Source: Stomoxys calcitrans
Taxonomy: Eukaryota; Arthropoda; Insecta; Diptera; Muscidae
DNA length: 64,000 nt
Direction: 5' to 3'
Assembly: GCF_963082655.1 (NCBI RefSeq)
Contig: NC_081555.1
Coordinates: 17,051,437 to 17,115,436 of the forward strand
The notes beneath the pieces were generated by a model. It saw nothing but the letters and a program-made list of their open reading frames with translations, searched no databases and was not told where the DNA came from. This document shows positions 1 to 10,810 of this stretch, in pieces. The position numbers were made by a program, and so were the translations under genes. How positions within the stretch are numbered: position 1 is the first letter of the stretch; every line of letters begins with the position of its first letter.

Positions 1-700
1 TTGGTCTAATCACGCTCCTGTAGAGCCAGTGAACTATTCTGGATGTCTATGAGTCGGATATCTAGACTAGTCTCCAGTGCCCTAGCGAGCGTGGTCCTCA
101 TCGCGCCGCCCATGCCAAGACAACATGTTCTCCAAACCTGTTTTATGGTCCTTATGTTGCACTTTTTCTCCAAAGCAGTCCACCAAACTACTGAGGCCTA
201 AATAAGTATTGGTCTAATCACGCTCCTGTAGAGCCAGTGGACTATCCTAGGATTCAGGTCCCATTTCGAGCCTACGGCCCGTCTACATAGTGCCCAACAT
301 CTTTGAGCCTTCTCACTACGCTCCTGAGTGGGACACTGCCAATTCAGTTTCCTGTCCAAGATTACACCTAAGTATTTGACCTTAACAGATATCGAAATCC
401 CGACGAAGGGCCCACCTTCGTCTTCCTCGTAACCAGGCATATTTCAGTCTTCTCTGGGTTAACATTGAGACCTCTGGGTCTAGCCCAGTCATATGGCATA
501 TCTAAGACCCTTTCGGCCCCTCTGCATAGCTCGTTCGGATTCTTACCCCTTAGAAGTATTGTAACATCGTCTGCGTATCAGACGGGTTCAAATCCCTGCT
601 CAGTCAGCATCCGTAATAGGTCATTTATGGTGGTCACCCATAGGAGTGGCGATGAAATGCCCCTCCTGTGGCGTGACGTAGGCCTATGTTTAAATGTTTG
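1..700 (-). pseudogene. decayed non-LTR retrotransposon reverse transcriptase
   Basis: On the minus strand, in changing frames, motifs of a jockey/I-type reverse transcriptase appear in order. ISSPLLWVTTINDLLRML comes first, then the catalytic YADDVTILLRG, GLNVNPEKTEICLVTRK, VKYLGVILDRKLNWQ, RIVHWLYRSVIRPILIY and VVWWTALEKK. Frameshifts and at least one stop before YADD mark it as dead. A segment is duplicated: bases 1-31 and 210-240 are nearly the same sequence, so the 3' part is present twice about 209 bp apart. It runs off the left edge of the window. Confidence 0.85.
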
Positions 701-3700
701 TTATACCCTACAACTCTATTGTGGTACAGGGTATTATAACTTAGTGAATTTGTTTGTAACACCCAGAAGGAAGAGAGATAGACCCATTGATAAGCATGCC
801 GATCGATTCAGAATCACGGATTCGATTAGGTTGATTTAGCTATGTCCGTCTGTCTGTCCGTCTGTCTGTCCGTCTGTCTGTCCGTCTGTCTGTCCGTCCG
901 TCTGTCCATGTTAATTTGTGTACAAACTACAGGTCGTAGTTTTCATCCAATCGTCTTAAAATTTCGTACAGGCATGTTTTTCGCCCTAGAGACAAAGCCT
1001 ATTGAAATTGGAAAAAATCGGTTTAGATCTGGATATAGCTCCCATATATATGTTCGTCCGATTTGCAGTAATATTGCAATAAAATGCTTATTTGTTAACC
1101 GATTCTCTCAAAATTTGGTAGGAGGGATTTTCTTATGACTCTTGGCATTTCTGGTGAATTTCATAGAAATCGGCTCAGATTTAGATATAGCTGCCATATA
1201 TGTATATCGCCCGATTTTCACTTCTAGAGCCACTGCAAGCGCATTTATTGACCAATCTTGTCAAAATTTTGTTCAACGCTTTCCTTAACAACTACCAGTA
1301 TATCTGAGAAGTTTGCTTGAAATCGGTTCAGATTTAGATCTAGCTCCCATATATATGTTCGTCCGATTTGCAGTAATATTGCAATAAAATGCTTATTTGT
1401 TAACCGATTCTCTCGAAATTTGGTAGGAGGGATTTTCTTATGATTCTTGACATTTCTGGTGAATTTCATAGAAATCAGCTCAGATTTAGATATAGCTGCC
1501 ATATATGTATATCGCCCGATTTTCACTTCTAGAGCCACTGCAAGCGCATTTATTGACCAATCTTGTCAAAACTTTGTACAACGCTTTCCTTGACAACTAC
1601 CAGTATATCCCATATGTTTGATTGAAATCGGTTCAGATATAGATATAGCTCCCATATATATGTTCGTCCGATTTGCAGTAATATTGCAATAAATTGCTCA
1701 TTTGTTAACTGATTCTCTCGAAATTTGGCAGGAGGGATTTTCTGATGACTCTTGACATTTTCGGCTAATTTCATAGAAATCGGTTTAGATTTAGATATCG
1801 CTGCCATATATGTATTTCGCCCGATTTTCACTCCAAGAGCCATTTCGCCCGATTTTCACTCCAAGAGCCACTGAAAGCTCATTTGTTGACCAATCTTGCC
1901 AAAATTTTGTAAAACGCTTTCCTCGACAACTACCACAATATCTGAGAAGTTTGCTCGAAATCGGTTCAGATTTAGATATAGCTCCCATATATATATTCGT
2001 CCGATTTTGAGTAATATTGCAATAAAGTGCTCATTTGTTAACCAATTCTCTCGAAATTTGGCAGAAAGGATTTTCTTACGACTTTTGACATTTCTGGCGA
2101 ATTTCATAGAAATCGGTTTAGATTTAGATATAGCTCCCATATATATGTTCGTCCGATTTGCAGTAATATTGCAATAAAATGCTTATTTGTTAACCGATTC
2201 TCTCAAAATTTGGTAGGAGGGATTTTCTTATGACTCTTGGCATTACTGGTGAATTTCTTAGAAATCGGTTGAGATTTAGATATAGCTGTCATATATATAT
2301 GTCGCCCGATTTTCACTCCAAGAGCCACAGCAAGCACACTCATTGACCAATCTTGCCAAAATTTTGTTCAACGCTTTCCTTGACAACTACCAGTATATCT
2401 GAGAAGTTTGCTTGAAATCGGTTCAGATTTAGATATAGCTCCCATATATATGTTCGTCCGATTTGCAGTAATATTGCAATAATATGGTCATTTGTTAACC
2501 GATTTTCTCGAAATTTGGCCGGAAGGATTTTCTCTTGATTCTCGACAATACTGGTGAATTTCATAGAAATCGGCTCAGATTTAGATATAGCTGCCATATA
2601 TGTATATCGCCCGATTTTCACTCCAAGAGCCACTGAAAGCTCATTTATTGACCAATCTTGCCAAAATTTTGTACAACGCTTTCCTTTAAAACTACCACAA
2701 TATCTGAGAAGTTTGCCTTAAATCGGTTCAGATTTAGATATAGCTCTCATATATATGTTCGTCCGATTTTGAGTACTAATGCAATAAAATGGTCATTTGT
2801 TAACCGATTGTCTCGAAATTTGGCAGGAAGGATTTTCTCTTGATTATCGACAATACTGGTGAATTTCATAGAAATCAGTTCGGATTTAGATATAGCTGCC
2901 ATATATATATGTCGCCCGATTTTCACTCCAAGAGCCACTGCTAGCTCATTTACTGACCAATCTTGCCAACATTTTGTACAACGCTTTTTTTGACAACTAC
3001 CACTATATCCAAGAAGTTTTTTTGAAATCGGTTCAGATTTAGATATAGCTCCCATATATATGTTCATCCGATTTGCAGTAATATTACAATAAAATGCTTA
3101 TTTGTTAACCGATTGTCTCGAAATTTGGTAGGAGAGATTTTCTTATGACTCTTGACATTAGTGGTGAATTTCATAGAAATCGGCTCAGATTTAGATATTT
3201 CTGTCATATATATATATCGCCCGATTTTCACTCCAAGAGCCACTGCAAGCTTATTTATTGACCAATCTTGCCAAAATTTTGTACAACGCTTTCCTCGATA
3301 ACTACCACAATATCTGAGAAGTTTGCTCGAAATCGGTTCAGATTTAGATATAGCTCCCATATATATGTTCGTCCGATTTCCAGTAATAATGCAATAAAAT
3401 GGTCATTTGTTAACCGATTCTCTCGAAAGGCAGAAAGGATTTTCTTATGACTCTTGACATTACTGATGAATTTCATAGAAATCGGTTCAGATTTAGATAT
3501 AGCTTCCGTCAGATTTTGGGTAATTTGCAATAATGTTGTCATTTGACAACCGTAGTCATTACAGTTTGACATATTTGCTCGAAATTTGACTGGGATTGTT
3601 TAATAACCCATTTGAAAACATCTGCCGAGGTCCTTCTAAATCGGTTCAGAATTGGATATAGCTCCCACATTGTACTTAAAGGGTAGGTGTAGGGTATTAT

Positions 3701-3711
3701 ACAGTCAGCGC
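697..3711. repeat. repeat element with ~305-bp tandem array and GTCY microsatellite
   Basis: Begins at TATACCCTACAACTCTATTG and ends at GGTAGGTGTAGGGTATTATA, an imperfect inverted pair. After a (GTCY)n tract at 842-905, units of about 304-308 bp repeat. The marker CGCCCGATTTTCAC recurs near 1209, 1513, 1817, 2304, 2608, 2912 and 3220. Each unit is a dimer of two ~150-bp halves sharing AATCGGTTCAGATTTAGATATAG. Open frames on both strands are products of the periodicity. This resembles dipteran mini-me-like dispersed repeats carrying proto-microsatellites. Confidence 0.8.
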
Positions 3712-4296
3712 CGCCCGACTTTTGCCCTTCCTTACTGGTTTTTGTTTTAAGTCAGCTTATTTGGTTTATTTCCTCTTTCATTTTTCACCATCCCACTATG
3801 CAGCTTCCAAGCTGCTTAGACAGCTTTTTCTCAATGGTTATTATCCCAGTATTGTTAAGTGGACACTGATGATATTAATGATTATGATACAATAACATCT
3901 TGAGGTTATTGAAAGGAAATATTGATAACAATTCACAATGCTAGACATTGTTGGAATGGCTTCAAAACAAAAATTATCAACCAAATGTTTCTAAAGAACA
4001 AAACAATGAAGAAATACATAAATCATCATTGATATCATTGCAGTATAAAATGTCCTTCCCCAGTTGTCAATGGAGTTTTAGAAAGGAAAACAAAGAAAAC
4101 ATTTTCGAAAATTAATAAAAGAAAAACAAAATGACAGTTAACAATTGATTAAGGGAAAGGTAGGTGAACCGAGCCAGCTTCAAGCTGCTTTTTGGTTCAT
4201 ATATTAACATTTTTCACTGGATTATGGCAAAAGGTGGTTAATTAATATACCCGAGGAGTTGGTAACCAAAGTTCCGGCCAGCCGAATGTAATTTTT
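3712..4296. other. AT-rich low-repeat island with a repeat-element tail
   Basis: About 480 bp of AT-rich sequence without tandem repeats, a coding frame or RNA motif that I recognise. From about 4200 it passes into the terminus of a dispersed repeat (ACTGGATTATGGC...CCCGAGG...CCGGCCAGCCGAA), also seen at 42640-42715. Confidence 0.4.
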
Positions 4297-4378
4297 TTAT
4301 ACCCACCATCATAGGATGGGGGTATACTAACCTAGTCATACCGTTCGTAACAGCTCGAAATATTGATCTAGGACCCCG

Positions 4379-6387
4379 TCCTATATATAATTCATTTCGT
4401 GTTTGTTTGTTCGCATAGACTCAAAAACGGCTGAACCGATTACCTTGAAATATGCACAGATTGTGTAGGTTGGTCTGGAAGCAAGCAAAGGATATATAGT
4501 TTTTTAATATCGGGAGGGGGGGCGGACCCTCCCCTTACCTCAAAAGTACTACCCAAATATTAAAATGGACCGATTGGGACAATATAAGTATGAAATGAAA
4601 GGTATTCAAGAGTAGAGTACGAATTTTATAATAAAAGTTGGGTCCAAGTACCTCGGGGGCCGCCCCAGCCCCAATACCCCTTTAAATAGGTTTATTTTAC
4701 GATCATGACAATATGGGACTCAAATGAAAGGTATTCGGGAGTAGATTACGAATATGCTCAGGAAGTAGAAATAGGCTTTATAATTTATTGATAACGGAAG
4801 GGGGCGGCCCCTCCACCGTTAACCCAAAAACACCACTCAAAATCAACAGTGGACGGATGAGGACAATATAAGTATAAAATGAAAAGTATGCGGGAATAGA
4901 TAACGAATCTGGCATACAAATTCATGTCGAAGTATAGGGGGTCACCCTACACCCACAAAAACATCCAAAATGGGCACATTACCCTATCACGAATATATGG
5001 GACTCGGTTTTCGGAACCGATTTTCTAGAAATTTTCGCATATTTTATAGGTAATTTTTCAATATCGGAAGGGGGACGGACCCTCCCCCTTATGCCAAAAA
5101 CACATCCCAAAATCAAAAGTGGACCGATGGGCACAATATAGGTATTAAATGAAAGGTATTTAAGATTAGAATACGAATATCGTATTAAAACTTGAGTCTA
5201 AGTACCCATCGGACTGTCCCAACCCCAAACTACCCCACACAGACATTTTGGACGTTTATTTCTATATGGGGCTTTTATGAAAGATATTCGGGAGTAGATT
5301 AAGAATTTGGCATACACTCCCCCTTACCCCCCAATATCCGAAACTGGTCCGATGGACACAATAAGGGTATTAAATGAAAGGTATTGGAGACCAGAAAACG
5401 AATATGGTATTAAAATTAGGGTCCAAGTACCCAGCGGGGCCTCCCAGCCCCAAAACTCCTCTAAACAGATATATTCGAAGTTAATGTCAATATGGGACTC
5501 AAATGAAAAGTTTTAGGCAGTAGATTACAAATATGGCATAAAACATTAGGTCCAAGTAATGGGAGGTCGCTCCACCCCCAAATACCCACAAATGGGCATA
5601 TTTGCCGACCATGGCTATATGGGACTCAAATGAAAGGTATTAAGGAGTAGATTACAAATATGACATAAAAATTTGCGTTCAATTCTCGGTGGCGCTTTTT
5701 CCTCCTAAAGATACGTCAAATGGGCTATTTGACCGATGATGACAATATGCGACTCAAATGAAAGGTATTTGAGAGTTGCAAAACGAAATTTGATATCCAA
5801 TTTTGGACCCAAGTGTTTTTGGGGTACGCCCTAAAGCTCCTCCTCAACTGAACTTCATTTCCGTTGGGAATTAAGAACGAATTTGACATCTATTTTCAGT
5901 GCAAAGTGCCGGTGGGCGCCCAGCCCCAAAACACCCTCCAAACGGTTCATATTTACCGGCCATGGCAATATAGGGCTCAAATTAAAGGGATTTGGAAGTA
6001 CAGCACGAATTTGATATCCATATTTGAGTCGAATTCACCTTAATTTTTAAAAACACCATTAACCGAACAGGGCCAAACTTCTCACACATTAATGAGTCCT
6101 CTCCGATTCAAGGTTAAACTCAATGATAAGGGACCTTTTGTTATAGCCGAGTCCAAACGGCGTCCCGCCACCTCTTTGGGGAACATTTTTTAAATGACTA
6201 TGCATGGCATTGTACCTCACAAATGTCCCCACCGCTTTGTACGATGTTCTCCAGGATACGAACGAGTTCAGCGTCATAGGCTACAATGGCACGAATTCAA
6301 TATCAGCATTCAGGGCGAAGTGCCCCCACCCCAAAAAAATATTAGAGAGTTATAAAAGGCGCAGCGGAGCGGGCCCGGTTCGGCTAG
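4379..6387 (+). mobile_element. Helitron-like non-autonomous element
   Basis: Starts TCCTATATATAATTCATTTC with a GTTTG-rich 5' end and ends in a GC-rich terminus GGCGCAGCGGAGCGGGCCC followed by CTAG. TC at the 5' end and a GC-rich motif before CTAG at the 3' end are Helitron hallmarks. The interior repeats a degenerate unit built on GACTCAAATGAAAGGTATT and GGACCCTCCCCCTTA, with no coding capacity. The flanking bases are G and C rather than the preferred A and T, so the copy or its boundaries may be damaged. A SINE tail in the opposite orientation sits at about 6065-6300. Confidence 0.55.
6065..6300 (-). mobile_element. tRNA-derived SINE fragment
   Basis: Diverged minus-strand copy of the SINE better preserved at 51970-52245. 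It shares the body GAGGTACtATGCCATG-like segment, the GGCATAGTCATTTAAA region and the tail read as CAATGAGTGCAGTCCGATTC. The tRNA-like head (TAGCCTATGACGCTGAACtCG) remains near 6255-6290 but its B box is mutated. Confidence 0.6.
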
Positions 6388-6790
6388 CAAAATATACATA
6401 TTCTGGATCATCTCGACATTCTGAATCGATCTAGCCATGTTTGTCCGTCCGTCCGTCTGTCGAAATCACGATAGCGATCGAACACATAAAGCTAACCGCT
6501 TGAAATTTTCCAAATATACTTAACATTGATGTAGGTCCTTGCGGATGGCAAATGAGCCATATCGGTTCAGATTTTGATAAAGCTCCCATATAAACCGATC
6601 TCCCGATTTAACTTCTTAATGTAGTGTTCTGTTGTGACTTTCAACAATTGTGCCAAGCACGGTTCAAATCGTCCTATAACCTGATATAGCCATGTCCAAC
6701 CGTCTATCTGTCTGTTTGGGATTGTAAATAGGCCATATCTGTGCATATTTAGAAACAGTTCCCTTATAAACCGATCTCCCTTTTACACTT
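6388..6790 (-). repeat. mini-me-like repeat fragment with GTCY tract
   Basis: Contains the conserved core ATCGATCTAGCCATG, (GTCC/GTCT)n at 6440-6462, and the following CCGCTTGAAATTTT and AAGCTCCCATATAAACCGATC units. These are the same blocks, in the same order, as in the longer copies at 36660-38945 and 41208-42740. Truncated by LINE sequence. Confidence 0.65.
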
Positions 6791-6799
6791 CTTGAGTCT

Positions 6800-7470
6800 C
6801 TTTTTACTTTTCATCGGCTATGATGGAACATTTGTTCCACTAGCCGAAAGTAGAATAGCGTTCCAAGCGCCTCGATCTTTTGCGCTCATTCTTAAATCTC
6901 TGACACCAAGTTTCGAGGTGTCTCCCACCACTTGATCTTTCTATCGGACTTTTGGTCTTCCCGGTTTGCGTTTATTTTGATGCTATCGTCGTCATACAGC
7001 TCGTGATTCATACGTCGCCTATATTCTCGATTAACGCGAACTGATCCATATATAGTTAACGAAGAATCTTTCTCTCAAATACTCCAAGTACTGCCTCATC
7101 TGCTTTCACAAGTACACATGCCTCAGAACCATATTACAACACGAATAGTATCAGTGTCTTGTATAGTGTAATCTTCGTCCGTCAGGAGGTGACCTTGTTT
7201 TTAAACGAAGAATCTTTCTCTCAAATACTCCAAGTACTGCCTCATCTGCTTTCACAAGTACCCATGCCTCAGAACCATATAACAACACGGATAGTATCAG
7301 TGTCTTGTATAGTGTAATCTTCGTCCGTCAGGAGGTGACCTTGTTTCTAAACTGCTTACTTAGTCCAAAGTACCATCTGTTTGCCAGTATTATTCTTCGC
7401 TTTATCTCAAAACTGGTGTCATTCGTTTCGGTTACGGCGGCGAGTCTCTAGAGAACGCGATTCTCATGCG
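6800..7470 (-). pseudogene. LINE ORF2 C-terminal fragment with 146-bp tandem duplication
   Basis: Minus-strand frames read LYGSEAWVLVKADEAVLGVF and ERKILR, then VRVNREYRRRMNHELY, SDRKIKWWETPRN and, at the end, the AKDRGAWNAILL-type motif. This is the conserved post-RT region of many LINEs. The block 7058-7203 is repeated almost identically at 7204-7349 (period 146 bp, not a multiple of three), breaking the frame. Confidence 0.75.
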
Positions 7471-7654
7471 ATTTGGAAACTTTGCACATTCACTGTTTCT
7501 ATGACCTTTAGCATGTGTGCCAAATATGGTCAGAATCTGCCTATAACCTGATTGTAGCTCGCATATTGGAGTCTCTCCCTCACCCCAATTTTCAAAAACC
7601 AGATCTTGGAGATGGGTGTACTGATTTAAGAGGAATTTTATATGCCCTCTAAAA
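7471..7654. repeat. mosaic of repeat fragments
   Basis: Short pieces of the mini-me-like array (GCCAAATATGGTC, ACCTGATTGTAGCTC) run directly into a Helitron-like piece (AAAAACCAGATCTTGGAGAT). No gene. Confidence 0.5.
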
Positions 7655-8114
7655 AAATCGGCAGCAATTGGGTTGCTGACAAAGAAACCTTGTTGATCAC
7701 GTACAAATCATTTGGCCGGTCTGTGGTAAGTTATGCAGCACCAGTTTGGTTGGTCTCTTCAGTTATGTGACAAGCAGTGTAATGAAATTCAGATCTGGCA
7801 AAAAGCCGCTCTTCCAACTGCTACGGGCTGTCTCCTCAGTTCTCATATGGACCACCTCCATCAGTAGGCAAAGATCCTAGCCGTTGGAAGACATAACTAC
7901 GTGCTGTCCAAGCAATACCTTCCGGGCTGATATCGCAGAAACCATCTAAATCATCATCTTGTAGATAGGTATCCACCGCCCAGAAGCCTTCAGGTGGATC
8001 TACATGACCTAGAGCGAGATTTCCGCGTTACAAAAGAGAACCTCTACATCAAGCGACAGATCAACATTCGTGCAGATACGGTAGCAAATGCGGTGAATAG
8101 CTAACGGGTGAATA
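7655..8114 (+). pseudogene. LINE reverse transcriptase, C-terminal part, decayed
   Basis: The plus strand reads LLITYKSFGRSVVSYAAPVW, then a shifted frame with RTATGC-like sequence (CTGCTACGGGCTGTCTCC), DHLHQ and LSKQYL, and the LDLHDLER and TYKAAL-like region before GERPPP. This is the RT thumb of a jockey-clade LINE with several stops and frameshifts. Confidence 0.65.
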
Positions 8115-8745
8115 TGGTCCTTGGGAAAACGACCGCCTCCCAGTGCATCTGATGGAACTGACCTCCCCCGGCAAACCAGAGTAGATCTGACTCAATTAAG
8201 ATGCGGCAGATGCAGCCACCTTAACTCCTCAGATCAAGGATTGAGGTCAATATGCAGAATATGGGACCCGATTGTGACGCTGAGACCACACGACACACAT
8301 CACCTATTCGACTTCCCACCCAAACCCACTCGACTCAGATCCAGATCTTTGTGGACACACCTCACCTCCCCCGGCAAACCAGAGTAGATCTAGCTCAGTT
8401 AGTTTGCGGCAAAGGCAGCCACCTCAACTCCTCAGATCAAGGATTGAGGTCAATATGCAGAATATGGGTCCCGATTGTGACGCTGAGACCACACGACACA
8501 CATCACCTATTCGACTACCCAGCCAAACCCACTCGACTCAGATCCAGATCTTTGTGGACACACCTCACCTCCCCCGGCAAACCAGAGTAGATCTGGCTCA
8601 GTTAGATTGAGACTAATATACAGAATATGGGTCCCGATTGTGACCCTGGGACCACACGACACACATCACCTATTCGACTATCCAGCCAAACCCACTCGAC
8701 TCAGATCCAGATCTTTGTGGACACACCTCACCTTAGCATTGTTGT
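8115..8745 (+). repeat. LINE C-terminal segment triplicated in tandem (~204-bp unit)
   Basis: The segment LPRQTRVDLTQLRCGRCSHL to PTRLRSRSLWTHLTSPGKPE occurs at about 8162-8364, 8366-8569 and, with an internal deletion, 8570-8740. It is the cysteine/histidine-bearing tail of a LINE ORF2, normally single copy. DNA of successive units is nearly identical, including the joint CACCTCACCTCCCCCGGCAA. Confidence 0.75.
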
Positions 8746-8794
8746 AGCAGTATTCTGTGTTCTATCTTTCGCCTGTTGGGTTCTGTAGAATATC

Positions 8795-8872
8795 CAGATC
8801 CAAGAACTCTGCGACTAAGGTGAGGTGCGGCCACAGAGATCTTGGTCTGAGTCGAATGGGTTTGGCTGGGTT
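8795..8872 (-). repeat. inverted fragment of the same LINE tail
   Basis: AAGAACTCTGCGACTAAGGT to GTCTGAGTCGAATGGGTTTG is the reverse complement of the segment at about 9222-9290, so the LINE tail is present in inverted order beside its direct copies. Confidence 0.65.
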
Positions 8873-8929
8873 GTCATTACATAACTACATTGTTGTTGTT
8901 GTAGCAGTATGCTGTGTTCTACCCAGGAG

Positions 8930-9330
8930 CCTTAAGATGGATCTAGAGCGAAATTTCCGCGCTACAAAAAAGAACCTCTAGATCAAGCGGCATATCAACA
9001 TTCGTGCAGACACAGTAGCAAATGCGGGTGAATATGGTGCTTGGAAAACGACCACCCGAAGAAATTGACCTCCCCCGGCAAACCAGAGTAATTGTTGCTC
9101 AATTCCGGCAGGTGCAACCGCCTCAACTCCTACGGAGCAAGGATTAAAGTCGACGTGCAAGATGTATGTTCCGATTGTAACCAGGGACCACACGATATAC
9201 ATCCCCCGTTAAACTTCCCAGCCAGATCCAGTCGACTCAGACCCAGATCCCTGTGGACGCACCCCATCTTAGTCGCAGAGTTCCTGGGCCTCGACACTCA
9301 ACAGAATCAAGCAAACGAAAGAGAGAACAC
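8930..9330 (+). pseudogene. second, diverged copy of the LINE tail
   Basis: Follows TGTTGTTGTTGTAGCAGTAT. It contains DLERNFRATKK, then LPRQTRVIVAQFRQVQPPQL, VDVQDVCSDCNQGPHDIHPP and LRPRSLWTHPILVAEFLGLD, with frameshifts. It is older or from a different subfamily than the triplicated copy upstream. Confidence 0.65.
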
Positions 9331-9364
9331 AACAAACTGCTACAACAACATCTCTCCAGCCAGG

Positions 9365-9515
9365 TCTTAAACGCTGGCTCACGATTTATCTGTGTGGTAG
9401 CCAGTCATTTGTGGATTTTGGGAAAAAGTAGTCGTAACAACTTAGAGTGAAGCAGGGAGTTCCCCAAGGCGGGGTGATATCTCCGGCACTGTATAGCTAT
9501 ATCGTCGGCTAGGGT
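9365..9515 (+). pseudogene. LINE reverse transcriptase core fragment, out of order
   Basis: Reads KRWLTIYLCGSQSFVDFGKK and LRVKQGVPQGGVISPALYSY, the RT motif QGVPQGG..SP. In an intact LINE this lies before the thumb and tail, but here it lies after them, so the cluster is rearranged. Confidence 0.7.
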
Positions 9516-9592
9516 TGCCGCCTCGGTGTACAATACACTGCTACCACAACAACAACAACAAAAATGCTCATATATCATCTCTTTGTCTTCTA

Positions 9593-9831
9593 TTGGGCTG
9601 CCCAAAAAGTAATTGCGGATTTTTTTAAAGAAAGTAAATGCATTTTTAATAAAACTTAGAATGAACTTTAATCAAATATACTTTTTTCACACTTTTTTTT
9701 CTAAAGCAAGCTAAAAGTAACAGCTGATAACTGACAGAAGAAAGAATGCAATTACAGAGTCACAAGCCGTTGAAAAAATTTGTCAACGCCGACTATATGA
9801 AAAATCCGCAATTACTTTTTGGGCAAACCAA
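9593..9831. mobile_element. mariner-type MITE, copy 1
   Basis: About 239 bp flanked by TA. Terminal inverted repeats begin TTGGGCTGCCCAAAAAGTAA and end TTTTTGGGCAAACCAA. The interior has CAGCTGATAACTGACAGAAG and a GTCAACGCCGACTATATGAA block just inside the right TIR. Non-coding; would need a mariner-family transposase in trans. One of seven copies here. Confidence 0.88.
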
Positions 9832-10278
9832 TACAAGTCTAGCTTGGAAAAAAAAAACCAAATCACCATTCAAATTTCAATCTTTAATCCTGGCTTAGAA
9901 AGAGTTCTTATTTTCAAAAATTCTTAAAAATTCTCAGAGGCACTAGGCTTTGACATTTTTTACCAAGCTTAAATTAAATCTTATAATAAATTATTTCTAA
10001 AAACAATGAATGAGTAATAAACTTATAGACTAGGCCTGTGTTAATTTAACATCATAGAAAAAAAAAATAAATAAAACAAAATGTGTTAAAAATTTCACTT
10101 GAAAATTAGAGTTATAAAATATAAACAGTCTCCATAGATTTGCGAAATAATTTTTTTATACTTTGGCATTTTTCTACACTCTCTCTCTCTCTCTCCCTCT
10201 CTTTCTTTCAATCTCTCACTACATGGAAGGTGTAAAGGGCGGTTTTTGTGTTGTACAATCTATAGAGCTACTCCAGCC
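9832..10278 (-). other. sev 3' flank / probable 3' UTR
   Basis: AT-rich sequence immediately after the stop codon, with a CT/GA microsatellite at about 10175-10205. I see no other gene here and no canonical AATAAA in the sense direction before the MITE at 9593-9831. The poly(A) site therefore cannot be placed, though an ATTAAA-like signal lies inside the MITE. Confidence 0.4.
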
Positions 10279-10810
10279 CTATAATCTTGATATGCCTTCA
10301 TTAACATAATAATCGGGATTCTCTTGCATGCGATATAATTTTGCATCTATCAAATGTGTCTCATCTGTCATGTGCGCCTCCCCACCATCATCAGTTTTCG
10401 CTGTTGTCGTCTTCGTGAGATTATTTTCAAAACGTACTTTCATATCAATTTTCTCATTGGCCAACTCAAATTTATCGCCTGCCTTATTGGTGTTGAGTTT
10501 GATTTCTTCTTCGTTTTTCAAATTTTGTTGTGTCTCATAGGTGATGGCATTTTGACCATCGTCATCATCATCATCATCAACATCCTGTTCATCCTCCTCT
10601 TCGTTTACCTTGTTCAAGGGTGTGCCCAAGAAGGTGCTAAACAGAATGCCATGTTGATTGGCATACATGGCATAATCACTGTCATCGATGTTGTAGCCCA
10701 AACTAACGCGCCTCACATCGGTCTTAATCGACAACAGGGAATTGAAGATTTTGCGGAAAGTGGGACGAGCTTCGGCATCATTTCGCCAACATTCGGACAT
10801 TAAAGCAAAG
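10279..10810 (-). CDS. sev: sev exon K, kinase C-terminus and acidic cytoplasmic tail
   Basis: A 532-bp coding portion. The first base completes the split codon; TAG is at 10279-10281. [20 protein letters not shown] is the last kinase helix (CW..D...RP.F). A tail of roughly 150 residues follows, about twice the Drosophila tail. It contains [16 protein letters not shown], encoded by a GAT/CAT-rich run near 10555-10600, and MKVRFENN, which resembles Drosophila FKVRFDGQ. The end [10 protein letters not shown] matches Drosophila YANEGVSRL, so the terminus is correct. It is separated from exon J by 3.85 kb of repeats. Confidence 0.95.

Noticed and set aside
697..3711. Family of paralogous ~97-codon proteins (MALGVKIGR...)
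   Set aside because: Open frames recur because the DNA unit recurs; both strands are open, and frames break at unit joints.
10354..10803. 149-codon plus-strand frame
   Set aside because: Antisense shadow of sev exon K.
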